Below, piece after piece: positions 10,947 through 21,802 of a DNA stretch of 64,000 nucleotides. Source of the DNA: Rhinopomastus cyanomelas (taxonomy: Eukaryota; Chordata; Aves; Bucerotiformes; Rhinopomastidae); assembly GCA_013400115.1 (NCBI GenBank), contig VXBP01002567.1, positions 682,001 through 746,000 of the forward strand, written 5' to 3'. The notes under the pieces were generated by a model that did not search any database, had not been told where the DNA came from, and was given only the letters and a program-made list of their open reading frames with translations. Each line of letters opens with the position of its first letter. Position 1 is the stretch's first letter. A program made the translations under genes and the position numbers.

Positions 10947-11317
10947 TCGTTTCTCCCATCCTCCAGGTAGCAGTGAGCCTTGTGCTGAAGCAAGGGTCAA
11001 GGAAGCATGAAACCAGACACACATCCTCCCTGCAGCAGAAGGGGAATCCTAGGGGGAGGTTCAGACTAAATCCAGCTGCTGGGATAGAGAGAGGTTTCTG
11101 AGCTTTGTCCCAAGAGAAAATCTTAGATCTCAATCCCCTGAGCAGACAAGTGTCTGTTTCTCAATGGTGAAGCGGTGCCGAGCCGGGGATGGATGGCTGG
11201 GTACTGCAGCCTGAGCAAAGGCAAGTGCCCAGTGCTGGTGCAGTGCAGGATTAAACACCTGTAGGGGAAGTGCTGGAGTGCAAACTGCTGGAGCAAAAGC
11301 TCTTCAGTGCAGATACT
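10947..11317. other. Unique sequence
   Basis: No repeat, exon or regulatory signal recognised. Confidence 0.35.
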
Positions 11318-11443
11318 CTGGCCAAGAAGGCCAACAACATCCTGGAGTGGATTAGAAGGGGGGTGCTTTAGTAGATCGAGAGAGCAATTGGACTTGATGA
11401 TCTCTCAAGGTCCCTCCAATCCCTAATGTTCTCTGATTCTGTG
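11318..11443 (+). mobile_element. CR1 fragment with internal deletion
   Basis: Begins with ORF2 reverse-transcriptase sequence (CTGGCCAAGAAGGCCAACAA) and jumps near 11380 straight to the 3'UTR (AATTGGACTTGATGATCTC), ending TGATTCTGTGA. Several hundred bases of the normal element are missing between. Confidence 0.75.
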
Positions 11444-11767
11444 AACTTGTTTTAACCACAGTCTTTACTTCCCATCTGAGGATTTCAATGGGCTTCAAAG
11501 GTACGTTTGTGGTACTTCACAGTCTCTGAGGGAAATGCTTTCTTGAGGTCTTGTGTTCAGACAAGTGACATCTGTGGTCTGTGTGGGTACCAGCGCTGCC
11601 CACATTGTTCTCTTTCCATCACTCCTGTGACCTGTATCCCCTTTCTCTGCCCAGTTAGGAGGAAAAGTGCAATGTAACTGCAAAAGAAGAGTAGAGCACA
11701 GAGCAACTGGCCAGGTTGAGTCACTTTCTTAAGGCTGTTTGCTTGTAGCATCCTTTCACTCACCGCA
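11444..11767. other. Unique sequence
   Basis: Short minus-strand frames only. Nothing recognised. Confidence 0.35.
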
Positions 11768-12276
11768 AGACCTATGAGGGCTGCATCTTCTGGGCCTCTC
11801 AGTTCAAGAGAGACATAGAAGTGCTGGAAAGAGTCCAGTGCAGAGCCACAAAGATGATGAAGGGAGGGGAGCATCTCCCTGATGAGAACAGGCTGAAGGA
11901 GCTGGGCCTCTTGAGCTTGGAAAAAGGAGACTGAGGGGTGACCTCACTGATGTTTATAATGTGTGAAACATGGATGTTAGGAGGATGGAGCCAGGTTCTG
12001 TTCAGTGATAGGACAAGGGGCAATGGGTGTGAGCTGGAACAGAGGAGGTTCCACATCAGTATCAGAAGGAACTTCTTCACCGTGAGGGTGAGAGAGCACA
12101 GGAACAGGCTGCCCAAGGTGGTTGTGGAGCCTCCTTCTCTGGAGATGTTTAAAACCTGCCTGGACATGCTCTTGTGTGACTGGATCTAGGGGATCCTGCT
12201 GTGGCAGGGGGATTGGACTGGCTGATCTTTTGAGGTCCCTTCCAATCCATGATGCTCTGTGATTCTGTGTGATCCT
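11768..12276 (+). mobile_element. CR1 LINE fragment, type A, about 510 bp
   Basis: Starts in ORF2 (TCTGGGCCTCTCAGTTCAAG, the FWASQFK region), continues through CTGGAAAGAGTCCAGTGCAG and the 3'UTR to GATGCTCTGTGATTCTGTG. The frame is open from 11938 to the ORF2 stop at 12187-12189 (ends MLLCDWI) but is broken upstream by an indel near the lysine-rich stretch at about 11925. Confidence 0.95.
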
Positions 12277-13419
12277 GTGACCTTACAGAAGTCCCAGGGT
12301 TAGGCTGCCCTGAGAACACACCACCCTCCTTCACTCCCGGGACCCATGGGCTGGGCTTTTATCATAATGCATTTGGTCTGTCTCTAGAGAGGCTGCTGTA
12401 AAATGATTGTTGAGCCCATCTTCAGTTCACTCCTGCTAATTAAACACCTCTGGTTCAGTGCTCACTGGTGCTTTTTCATAAAATATTATTTCTTTCCTTT
12501 TTTCCTTTTGGCTGGTTCTAAGAGGATATTATTTTTAGCTCTGGAGGGTTAAAGGGGAAGGGAATTGTGCCAGAATCAGGTTGTTAGGAGATGGGGAGAG
12601 AGGAAAAAATGCTGGGGGTGGGGGGAGATCTGCAATGATTAAAATTCCATCTAATAATAAGAGAGAAAGCTCTGGTGAACGGGCCCAGCCTAAATTAAGC
12701 TCCTGAATTAGAAGCTCTTTCCAAAATTCCTCTCTAGACAATTTAATTAGGCACAGGTATTTCCGGAGTCGCACGGTGGTTCCACTTGGCAGTAAATAAA
12801 GACTCCAAGAATTGCCTTTTTTCCCCCTCGAATCCACTGAAGAAAACAAAACAAAACCTTCAGCAGGAGACAGAGCAGCACGTTGTGAAAGTGGTCTTGC
12901 TCCGGGCTCTGCGGGCATCTCCGCCTGCAACGCCTGCCCCCTCCCTCCCCGCCTCACCCCCTGCCCAGCTCTGGTAATAAATGGGGTACCAGCACCATCC
13001 TGATTAGGGGGCCAGGAGGTTAATCTCTAGGTCACTATCTGATAAAGTCCATATCCAGGCACGGTGCTCTGCAGCCAATTCATAGTCGTGGGGCTGACTG
13101 TTACGTAGCATCAGTGCTGGATTGAGGTGTACAGGCTGCAGTCCTGGCACAAACGATGTGATCCATCTCAGTCAGCTTCACTCTCTTCTGGTGCTGTTCA
13201 CCCCTGTCAGTCCCCTCTCCCTCTCTGGTGCAGTCATTAAAGGGGCAGGATCCCCAGCCCCTTGCTGACAGCGCTGAGCACTCAGGGGAGGTGATGCTGT
13301 TGGCAGTCTGGAGGAGGGGAGAAACGGGGACTTGAACCAAGAGAAAGCTCTTTTGTTTCCCTAAATCACCAAACCCTTTCTTCTTTAAATAATATAACAA
13401 AAGATCATAAACTCAATTA
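12277..13419. other. Unique sequence, partly AT-rich and possibly conserved
   Basis: 12400-12760 is AT-rich with several TAATTA/TTAATTA-type homeodomain-like sites. 12880-12970 is GC-rich (CTCCGCCTGCAACGCCTGCC). A minus frame of 140 codons (12535-12957) shows no domain. Could hold a regulatory element; unproven. Confidence 0.35.
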
Positions 13420-13602
13420 TTACAGAATCACAGAATCATTCAGGTTGGAAAAGACCCTTGGGATCATCAAGTCCAACCATCAATCCTACTCTACAAATTC
13501 ACCCTTAAACCACGTCCCCCAACACCACATCTAAGGGTCTTTCAAACACATCCAGGGACAGCGACTCAGCCACCACCCTGGGCAGCCAGTTCCAGTGCCT
13601 TT
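13420..13602 (-). mobile_element. CR1 3' end, type B
   Basis: Antisense tail ACAGAATCACAGAATCATTC then AGGTTGGAAAAGACCCTTGG, ending at CAGCCAGTTCCAGTGCCTTT. Confidence 0.88.
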
Positions 13603-13614
13603 ATCTATTTTGCT

Positions 13615-13686
13615 CTGGTGAGGGGATTGGACTGGATGATGTTTTGAGGTTCCCTTCCAATCCCTACAATTCTGTGATTCGATGAT
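13615..13686 (+). mobile_element. CR1 tail fragment, type A
   Basis: About 70 bp, GGGGATTGGACTGGATGATG to ACAATTCTGTGATTCGATGA. Confidence 0.85.
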
Positions 13687-13729
13687 CCCAGTGGTCTTTT
13701 CCAACCTGAATGATTCTGTGATTCTCTGA
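13687..13729 (+). mobile_element. CR1 tail fragment, type B
   Basis: TCCCAGTGGTCTTTTCCAAC then CTGAATGATTCTGTGATTCT. A second, different tail directly follows the type A tail. Confidence 0.75.
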
Positions 13730-14422
13730 ATTGAAAAGTGTTTACTGGTGCAAAATGTCTTCACCAGTAGCCTTTCCAGCACCAAGGGTTGGAGTATCAG
13801 GAGGATCAGACAGGCTGAGGGATCCTAAATTCAAATTCAGCACACAGAAGGAGTGGAACTTTGGGAAATTCTGAAGGATTTTTGGTGTGTGAGGCAATGC
13901 TCCTGGGAAGAGGTTCTTCCTTCTCATGTGGGTGTTCTAACCTTTAGCAAACATGGACTCTACTAACTGCCAGCTGTTGCCAGGAGGAATTGTCTAATGA
14001 TTCCTTCAGACAGGCATTTTGTCCTCTGGGCAGCCTTTCTTCCTTGAGTGGGTGTCTAAGTGTCCAGGTTAGGAGGATGTTTGGGATAAAACATTAATTA
14101 ATAAGAACAGAGAGAATTTCGATTCATCCCTGCATGTAGAGGTCTTCAGAATGATTCAAAGGTATTTGTGTTTCCCATCTAACTTATAATAATGATTTCA
14201 TTCAAATCTGGAGGGGTTCTTCTAGTCGCAAGGGTTATTACTCCGTGTTAATTAAATATCCATTGATTTCTAAAGCAGAGGAAAACTCTGATGTTTCTTG
14301 AGATTCCACTGTGATAGTCAATACAGTGTGGACCTATGGGATGGTTTGATCCTCTTCAAATTTGCTTGTAATAAAAGACAGTTAATATGTAGCAGAAGAT
14401 GAATTAATAAAATGTAATCAAA
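13730..14422. other. Unique sequence
   Basis: AT-rich near 14085-14280. Nothing recognised. Confidence 0.35.
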
Positions 14423-14730
14423 TGGCAAAAGGATCACTGGGAATGGCAAAAGGATCATTGGGAATGGCAAAAGATCACTGGGAATGGCAAAAGATCACTG
14501 GGAATGGCAAAAGGATCATTGGGAATGGCAAAAGGATCATTGGGAATGGTAAAAGGATCATTGGGAATGGCAAAAGATCACTGGGAATGGCAAAAGGATC
14601 ATTGGGAATGGTAAAAGGATCATTGGGAATGGCAAAAGATCACTGGGAATGGCAAAAGGATCATTGGGAATGGTAAAAGGATCATTTGGAATGGCAAAAG
14701 ATCATTGGGAATGGCAAAAAGATGAACTGA
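14423..14730 (+). repeat. 20/21-bp minisatellite, 14 units plus a partial
   Basis: Units start ATGGCAAAA or ATGGTAAAA and contain GATCACTGGGA, GGATCATTGGGA or close variants. In the middle the order 20-bp (C), 21-bp (C), 21-bp (T) recurs, giving a 62-bp higher-order period. The 84-codon + frame at 14422-14676 is only the translated repeat (MAKGSLG). Confidence 0.97.
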
Positions 14731-14740
14731 CAGTTCAAAA

Positions 14741-15225
14741 TCAGACTAGACAGGACTTCCCTCACTGAATTCAAAGGCACTTCTGTCATTTCATTTGTGC
14801 AGAGCAGCTCCAATTCCACACCTCTGTGCAGAAATCCACTTTGTGCTGTTACAGGGATGTTGTGGGAACCCTGATAGGTTGTGCTTTTATGGAATGAAAC
14901 TGATTTTGGTTGCTTACAGCGATATAACAGCCCCTTTGTGCAGCCTGCAGTTCATCTCCTGGCTCTCTGGTGCTTTGTATGAGGTTTGTTCCTCTGGCAG
15001 ATTAAAGGAGTCTTCAGCTCAAGTCAGACAGCCAAGAAGTCACTACCTTATTGAACTAGATTTTCCTCTGTAAGTCTACCCTGCAGACCTTAATTGAGGT
15101 AGAGTTTCTCTGAGGCCTTTCTTCACACCCCAAACTAATATCAAATAATATCAAATTTAAAAATATTAGGAACATTGAGTCTTTTTTATGTGATAGAGTC
15201 TTTGAACAACACGTGACTGGAAATA
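14741..15225. other. Unique sequence
   Basis: A 92-codon + frame (14795-15073) has no recognised domain. Otherwise featureless. Confidence 0.35.
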
Positions 15226-15414
15226 TACTGGAAGGGGCTGCCCAGGGGGGCTGTGGAGTCTCCTTCTCTGGAGAGGTTTAAAACCCACCTGGATGTGTTC
15301 CTCTGCGACTAGATCTAGGGGATCCTGCTGTGGCAGGGGGATTGGCCTGGCTGAGGTCCTCCTTCGAGGTCCTCTCCAATCTCTAATGTTCTGTTCTTCT
15401 GTGACTCTGTGAAA
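15226..15414 (+). mobile_element. CR1 3' end, type A
   Basis: ACTGGAAGGGGCTGCCCAGG to TTCTTCTGTGACTCTGTGA. Keeps the last ORF2 codons and the 3'UTR; the 3'UTR has a small local duplication (GAGGTCCTCCTTCGAGGTCC). Confidence 0.9.
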
Positions 15415-15417
15415 GAA

Positions 15418-15612
15418 ATAAATCAGTTTACTTAGTTAGTTAATTTATTTGTCTGTTAATCAATTTCTCTTATTTATTTCTTTATAATAAAGCTAAATTA
15501 TTTAATTTATTTATCATTAGCTGGCATTTAATACATTTATTTATTTATTCATTAATTTACTCACTTTGCTTATTTATTTGGTTGGTTATTTGGATATTTA
15601 TTTATTGATCTA
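15418..15612. repeat. Imperfect TTTA/TTAT-rich tract
   Basis: About 190 bp of loosely repeated TTTATTTATTT and GTTAGTTAATT motifs directly after the CR1 tail. An eroded simple repeat. Confidence 0.75.
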
Positions 15613-15760
15613 ACTTGGAGGTTTCTTTTGCTTAGTCCACAAGGGAAATATGGAGACCTCGTGTATTTGGACAGCTAAGACACTTTAAAGCCCCGTTTTT
15701 AGCAGCTACTAAGTCTGACAGTCAAAACTGGAAAGCATTAGCCCAGAAAATCTGTTTAGT

Positions 15761-15826
15761 ATCACAGTTTAGGATCAGAGAACATCAGGGACTGGAAGAG
15801 ACCTCGAAACATCATCTAGTTGAATT
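15761..15826 (-). mobile_element. CR1 tail fragment, type A
   Basis: Short antisense tail, ATCACAGTTTAGGATCAGAG then AACATCAGGGACTGGAAGAG, lost after CATCATCTAGTTGAAT. Confidence 0.75.
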
Positions 15827-16311
15827 TTTCCTGCCTTGACATGTGCCTGAAAATAAAAGGAAGGGGGAAAAGAAAAAGAAAGAATAAAAAACCTCTCTGC
15901 TCTCACTTCGCTGAGTTACAGCTCCAAAAGTCCTCCTCTGGGTTCACCCATATGCACTGCTCTTCATGCAAGTGTTGGGGTTTCCCACAGTGCTGCCTAT
16001 CTGGAAAGCAAACTGTTCAGGCATGGAAAAAACAATGACTTCTGCCCATTAATTCCTTGAGTTTTTGCTGGTTTCCAGCCCAGCACAACGTCTTCCATCC
16101 CAGAAAGCCGTTAGCACTGGGAGGACAGGCTCTGAGTAAGCTTTCTGCTGGAAATGGGACGTGTTTGCTTTCTTCGGAGGGTGAGACTCATGGAAGCAAA
16201 GGAGTTTGACAACAGAGCAGAACTGCAAAGAACTGGGGGTGGAAAGGGGATTTATAAAAGAGAAAGCATGTGTTCCTTACCATAAGACTCCTGCTTGGGT
16301 TTTCATGCATT
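15827..16311. other. Unique sequence
   Basis: Purine-rich run at about 15850-15890 (AAGGAAGGGGGAAAAGAAAA). No gene recognised. Confidence 0.35.
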
Positions 16312-16386
16312 TCACAGAATCACAGCATCACAGAATGTTAGGGACTGGAAGGGACCTTGAAAAGTCATCCAGTCCAACCCCCCCAC
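16312..16386 (-). mobile_element. CR1 tail fragment, type A, antisense
   Basis: TCACAGAATCACAGCATCAC to GTCATCCAGTCCAACCCCCC. It faces a + strand CR1 that starts about 20 bp away. Confidence 0.88.
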
Positions 16387-16407
16387 CACATTTATGTGCC
16401 TCTAGAG

Positions 16408-16823
16408 AAAAGAGGATGATGAAGGAATTGGAACACCTCCCTTGTGAGGAAAGCCTGATGGAGCTGGGTCTCTTGAGAGAAGACTGAGGGGTGACCTCAT
16501 GAATGTCTATAAATACGTGAAGGGTGGGTGTCAGGAGGATGCAGCCAGGCTCTTCTCAAAGTCTTCTAGTGATAGGACAAGGGGTAGTGGGTGTGAGCTG
16601 GAACAGTGGAGGTTCCATATAAATATCAGAAGAACTTCTTCATAGTGAGGGTGATGGAGCATTGGAATAGGCTGCCCAGAGGGATTGTAGGGTCTCCATC
16701 ACTGGACACGTTTAAGACCTGCCTGTACGTGTTCCTGGTCTAGGTGATGCTGCTGTTGCAGGGAGATTGGGCTAGATGATCTTTCAAGGTCCCTTCCAAT
16801 CCCTAATGATTCTATGATTCTTC
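16408..16823 (+). mobile_element. CR1 LINE fragment, type A, about 415 bp
   Basis: Starts in ORF2 (AGAGGATGATGAAGGAATTG) and runs to AATGATTCTATGATTCT. ORF2 is frameshifted where GCTTGGAAAAAAGG is deleted near 16475. Confidence 0.93.
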
Positions 16824-16960
16824 TCTGGATGTGTTTAAAACCCATCTGGATGTGTTCCTGTGTGACTTGGTCTAGGTGATCCTACTCTGGCAGGGAGATT
16901 GGACTAGATGATCTTTCAAGATCCCTCCCAACCCCAAACGATTCTATGATACTGTGATGC
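16824..16960 (+). mobile_element. Second copy of a CR1 3' end in tandem
   Basis: TCTGGATGTGTTTAAAACCC to ATGATACTGTGAT, a repeat of the last approximately 125 bp of the preceding element, joined directly to its octamer tail. Confidence 0.9.
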
Positions 16961-17379
16961 ATCTTAACAGCTGCTAGGGGATTCCTCTGTCGTGGAGTCC
17001 TGCTCTGCCAGGGAGCCACAGTCTCAGAGCTTTTTTCCACATGGCTCTATCACATTGCCTGTACTGCTGGAACTGGTTTTGATGTGAAGCTGAGGATAGT
17101 CCTGCAATGAGCAGAAAGCACTGGAGCTCTCTCATGCAGACAGGTGAGGTGCAGCCTCTCCCACACAGCCCTGCCAGAGCCCCTCAGCCTTCCTCTTCCA
17201 AGCTTTTCCTGACATTTCAGTCTAATTCTGGTCCTGTATTTTGTTCTCTGCCAGAATGACATCTGCTGAGGCTTTGGTGACTCTGCAGATACTGAAATAA
17301 CACTGCAGTCTTCATTCAGAGAAAGGTTTGACTCGCATGCTCTGTACTCACACTGTTTCACAGCTCTGTGCTATTTAAA
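16961..17379. other. Unique sequence
   Basis: A 103-codon minus frame (17050-17361) shows no domain. Nothing recognised. Confidence 0.35.
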
Positions 17380-17444
17380 TCACAGAATCACAGAACATTA
17401 GGGATTGGAAGGGACCCTGAAAGATCATCCAGTCCAATCCCCAA
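17380..17444 (-). mobile_element. CR1 tail fragment, type A
   Basis: ATCACAGAATCACAGAACAT to CATCCAGTCCAATCCCCAA, 65 bp. Confidence 0.88.
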
Positions 17445-18330
17445 TACGAGGACCCTGTCCATCCTGTGACCCCTGGCTCTACACTCATCTGTCTGACTGT
17501 TCTGAACTAAACACAGACTTGGGGCACAGCCCTGGGGGAATGGGTGGGGTGCAAAATTCCTCAGATCAGGGTGAGCACTGAGATGACAACTTGTCTCAGT
17601 CTCTCCTTTACTCACAGTTCCTGTGTTCTTTCTCTTAGTTTTCCACATGGAGGCAAAAAACACTTGGCTGTTGGCTCATGGCAACAGCGAAGCAGCCTCC
17701 TTTCCATTGCACTCAGAACACGCCGGTCAGAAAGCCAAAGGTAGAGCCAAGATTTTACTGTGCCCTGTGTATTCTTCATCTTACACTCAGTTTCCAGGCT
17801 GCACTTGTTACAGATCCAGGACTAGGTAGGAGAGAGAAGGAGAAATAATCCTTCTCTCTGCTGTAGGCCACTGCTTGAGGCAGGCAAGAGGAGAAAGTTA
17901 AATACAGCCTTTGCACCCAGCCAGCAAATCTCAGGAGGAATGACTGTCCCTCTAGGATGCTCCAAGTCTAAAACTCCCTTAACCTTCTTATCAGATTTGA
18001 CTCCCTCAGCATCCTCAGTGAATTCTGACGACCTTCTTCCTGACTCGTAAGAATTACAGCTGCCACTTGTGGTGGAGAAATGATGCTCTATGATCCATAT
18101 GACCAAATCATTATCTAAATCAGTCAGAACTCGGATAGTGAACTGTACATCTTCCCAGGGAACTGCTTGCAATCAGTCAATATTATTTATATTTAAAAAG
18201 GCAAAAGATGCCATTGAGTGGATGTGAATAAGAAGTACATTTTCAGAAGCTGCAATCAGCCTGGGAACATTTTGCAAGCAAAGAGAAAAAAGAAAGAGGC
18301 TAAATTAATTGTTTAAATTATTTGTGGAAA

Positions 18331-18365
<35 letters not shown>

Positions 18366-19382
18366 CTGCTCCTGTTCTGGTCCTTTCAGTAGAATCTCTC
18401 AAGCCTGACCTGAAACAAACTCTGCTGTTCCAATCAGAGCTTGTTCTTCAGTGGAGACTGCCAGTCACACTCCATTAAGTGATGGGTTTGTGTTGCTGGC
18501 AAATGATCATTAAGGGAGCAGGCTGATCACATAAATCTCGTTTTCACTTGCAAATAAAATCAGAGCTTTAGGTGCAACAGAGACCAATGCACTTGTTCTT
18601 TGCCTGGTTTTGCCTCTCCACCCTCCAAGCAGCAGCACAGTTTGCAAGAAGCAGTAAGTCTCTAGTTTTCCACCTAATGAAGTGCAAGAAACCTCTGATC
18701 TGCTGTAGCTTCATGTCCAGGGACAACTCAACACGGGTTGATCCCCAATGATCGTAACAGATGGGCACTTCCATCAGAACCAGACTATCTCTGAAGGTTG
18801 GAAGACTTGTGGAACCTCCCACACTGCAAAGCACTCACCAAGATGCTCACTGGTCTGAAGTGTACGTGTCAGAGGCCTCATCCACTAAAATAGCTTCCTG
18901 ATCTTCCTGTGCATTCGAGTTCAACTTAACTGCCAGGAATCCCCAGGAAGGAAGGGAGGAAGGAAAAAAGAATATCCTCTTGCTCCTCTGTAGCCCCTCA
19001 AATTACAGCTCAGCATTCTGCTTTGATGCTTTGCTCTAAGAAATCCTTGGCTTGCAGCTAGAAGGTACCAGGAGACAGTCATAGGGCTTCCTCTCCTCTC
19101 CAGCTCTGCTGGAAGGAGACGCTCTGGAGCTTTGTGATACCTGCCTCTTGTGACTGGAAACTGAAATTTCTAGTGTAAGATTTTCTGTCCACGGCAGGAA
19201 GGAGCTGAACTGTGCAAAAGCCTGTGCTGGCACTGCAATGCACACTCATGCTGCTCTCTTTGGTTCATAGATCCTGAGGATCCAGCATGTGTGTGAACAG
19301 GGCTTGCATAACTGCTTCTTGCATGGGGCAAATATAAGAAGCTCCATGAAGGAAAAAGTTAGAAAGAAAATGTAGAGAGCAA
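17445..19382. other. Unique sequence with a CT microsatellite
   Basis: Nearly 2 kb without CR1. A 116-codon minus frame (17822-18172) is open but matches no family I know. Holds the (CT)n at 18331-18362 and a short GGAAGGAAGG run near 18950. No splice-framed exon was found. Confidence 0.4.
18331..18362 (+). repeat. (CT)n microsatellite
   Basis: About 15 uninterrupted CT units. Confidence 0.97.
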
Positions 19383-19744
19383 GATGAAGGAGACTGAGGG
19401 GTGACCTCATTACTGTTGATAAATATGCGAAGGGTGGGTGTCAGGAGGATGGAGCCAGGCTCTGCTCTGTGGCATCTACTGATGGGACAAGGGGCAATGG
19501 GTGTGAGCTGGAATGAAGGAGATTCCACATCAATATGAGAAGGAACTTCTCCCCAGTGAGGGTGACAGAGCACTGGAAGGGGCTGCCCACGGGGACTGTA
19601 GAGTCTCCTTCTCTGGAGACGTTTAAAACCTGACTGGACATGTTTCTGTGTGACTGGATGTAGAGGACCCTGCTGTGGCAGGAGCATTGGACTGGCTGAT
19701 CTTTCAAAGTCCCTTCCAATCCCAAATGTCTGTGATTGTCTGAT
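19383..19744 (+). mobile_element. CR1 LINE fragment, type A, about 360 bp
   Basis: GAAGGAGACTGAGGGGTGAC in ORF2 to AAATGTCTGTGATTGTCTGA. Contains the landmark GGGACAAGGGGCAATGGGTG. The ORF2 stop region reads GTGACTGGATGTAG. Confidence 0.93.
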
Positions 19745-20956
19745 ATTTCTGACCCCAACACCTGCACAGAGAGGGCAGCAACAGCATCGCTGTAAAGAAG
19801 AAGAACCAAACACCCGGCACAACTTTTACCCAGAGAGAAGGGAAGCTGCTGGGGAAAGCAGAGAGAAAAGGGTGAATCTGGAGTTGGGAAAGCACAGTGT
19901 AAATGAGGCTACTTCACGCAGGCAGGGTGCACTGCGAGTGCCTTTCCATTTACCTCCCACAGACCGTGGTGAACGGGGGGAGAGCAGCAGCGAGCGCTGC
20001 AGCCGCCAGGGCTGGTTCGATCTGGTTCATTGGGCTAGTGAATCTCAGAAAGAGTGAATTATGGGCACTTCTGCGTAAACCACTTCACAGGTGAAGAAGG
20101 AGGCGGTTGTGATTGATGCCAAGAACTTACTGAGCTGAGGTGAAAAGTGTTTGTGCATTCCAGTGTAGCGTGACACATCAGCCCTTCCAGTTACAAGGGG
20201 CTACCTAGCGTAACCCAAGCACAGGAGTTGCCTTTTCATAATGCTAACCTGGCGTGATGAAGGGCTCAGCCTGATGTCAAGTGTCTCACTCAGATTTTTC
20301 ATTCCCTTTGCCAGCAGGGCTCTGTTCCTTGTTCTTGGAAGGCAAAAATGGTGGTGAAAAGCCATGGTCTGTCTTCACCTCAGTACAGGCTTGGCTTTTA
20401 CTGTGAAGCATCATGCAGCGTGGGCTTCCAAACCGTGCTTCCTCCAAAATTATCTGCAGCTACCCTCAAGCACGTTGGCAGTCTCTTTGACTCGTACAGC
20501 TGTGCTCCCCAGGTCCTTCCCCAGCTGCTGGTAGAGGTAGGTCACTCTGCAGCCAGCCAACACCGGGGCGCTCCCCATAGCACTCTGCCACTGGGAAGGA
20601 AACTAACAGAACTTGGCAGAAAAACATCGTGACCAGAAAAGGAACCTGTCCTTTTTCCTTTTTTTGTAAAAACAAGAAAGCTCTCTTGTTGTTCCATCAG
20701 CATAACACAAAAACAGCTGATGCTGAGACTTCAGATACCCAGGCCAAAGGGCAGAGGACACCAGTGCAAAGGAGGAACAGCTCATGGAGGCAGAGCTGCT
20801 AGCAGCTCACAGCTCACATTAGCAGAGCATGCTACAACACACACTTTCTTACTATCAGCTTACTATTTCCCAAGTAGTTTTCCTTCTAGAGTATTATTTG
20901 AAGGCTGTTATATGGAAGTTTACAAAACAGTACTGGGAAAAATACAGGACTACCTC
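19745..20956. other. Unique sequence
   Basis: Includes a GC/CpG-rich patch at 19970-20020 (GAGCAGCAGCGAGCGCTGCA). No gene recognised. Confidence 0.35.
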
Positions 20957-21098
20957 ACTGGACTCTCCTTCTCTGGAATGTCTAAAACCCACCTGGATGT
21001 GTTCCTGTGCAACTTGATCTAGGTGATCCTGCTGAGGCAGGGGGACTGGACTGGATGATCTTTGAGGTCCCTTCCAATCCCTGATGTTCTGTGATTAT
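20957..21098 (+). mobile_element. CR1 3' end, type A
   Basis: ACTGGACTCTCCTTCTCTGG to GATGTTCTGTGATTATCTG. ORF2 end GTGCAACTTGATCTAG. Confidence 0.9.
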
Positions 21099-21127
21099 CT
21101 GCAAAGTAAAGTCAACAGTTAGATATT

Positions 21128-21144
21128 TCTCTCTCTCTCTCTCA
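21128..21144 (+). repeat. Short (TC)n run
   Basis: About eight TC units. Confidence 0.8.
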
Positions 21145-21307
21145 AGCATCGTGTTTGGTACAAGCAGTGATTCACTTCCTCAAATGCTCTGTTTGTGCTT
21201 ACGTTCTGTGTGACAATAACTTCCCCAAGACAGTGATTCACAAGCAGTGGTCTCCTAAATACGTGCTCAATGCATCCAAGAGCTCTAATTCTTAGAGGAT
21301 TAAAGAT

Positions 21308-21421
21308 GCTTAGATGCAGTGTTGGGGGACCTGGTTTAGGGGTGAACTTGTAGACTAAGGTTGCTGGTTGGATTCAGTGATCCCAGGGGTCTTTTCCAAC
21401 CCGAATGATTCTATGATTCTT
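21308..21421 (+). mobile_element. CR1 3' end, type B
   Basis: GATGCTTAGATGCAGTGTTG, TTGGATTCAGTGATCCCAGG, and octamers CGAATGATTCTATGATTC. Confidence 0.85.
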
Positions 21422-21735
21422 CCACCAGCTTCCCAGTAAAAGCTATGAGAAGGCACAAGTTTTAAACAGAGCAACCTGTCATCACATTAGTTTCTGACTG
21501 GTGACATGACTTAATGACTCCAGGTAGATGTTTTGGTTTTAGTTTGAACTCTTATGAACATGCCTGGCCAGTGGCACCACATATTGCTCTGAAAGCACAT
21601 GGATGCTACAGAGACACCAAAACCTTTCTTCCAATGTAGCAGTAGTAGACAACACAAAGACCTTTTCCTTCTGGAAGCCATTTCTGCTCAAGCTCCTTCC
21701 ACTTTCATCTTGTCACTTGTTTGTTGGTTTGTTTC
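21422..21735. other. Unique sequence
   Basis: Nothing recognised. Confidence 0.35.
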
Positions 21736-21802
21736 CTTGGCAGGGGGATTGGACTAGATGATCTTTCGAGGTCCCTTCCAATCCCTAATGTTCTGTGATT
21801 CC
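21736..21802 (+). mobile_element. CR1 tail fragment, type A
   Basis: CTTGGCAGGGGGATTGGACT to AATGTTCTGTGATTCC, close to the subfamily consensus and so probably young. Confidence 0.9.

Noticed and set aside
14422..14676. 84-codon repeat protein (MAKGSLG)
   Set aside because: Translation of a minisatellite whose 20-bp units break the frame pattern; no promoter or signal.
17822..18172. 116-codon minus-strand frame, considered as retroviral gag-like
   Set aside because: No gag motif (no major homology region or zinc knuckle) and no LTR nearby.
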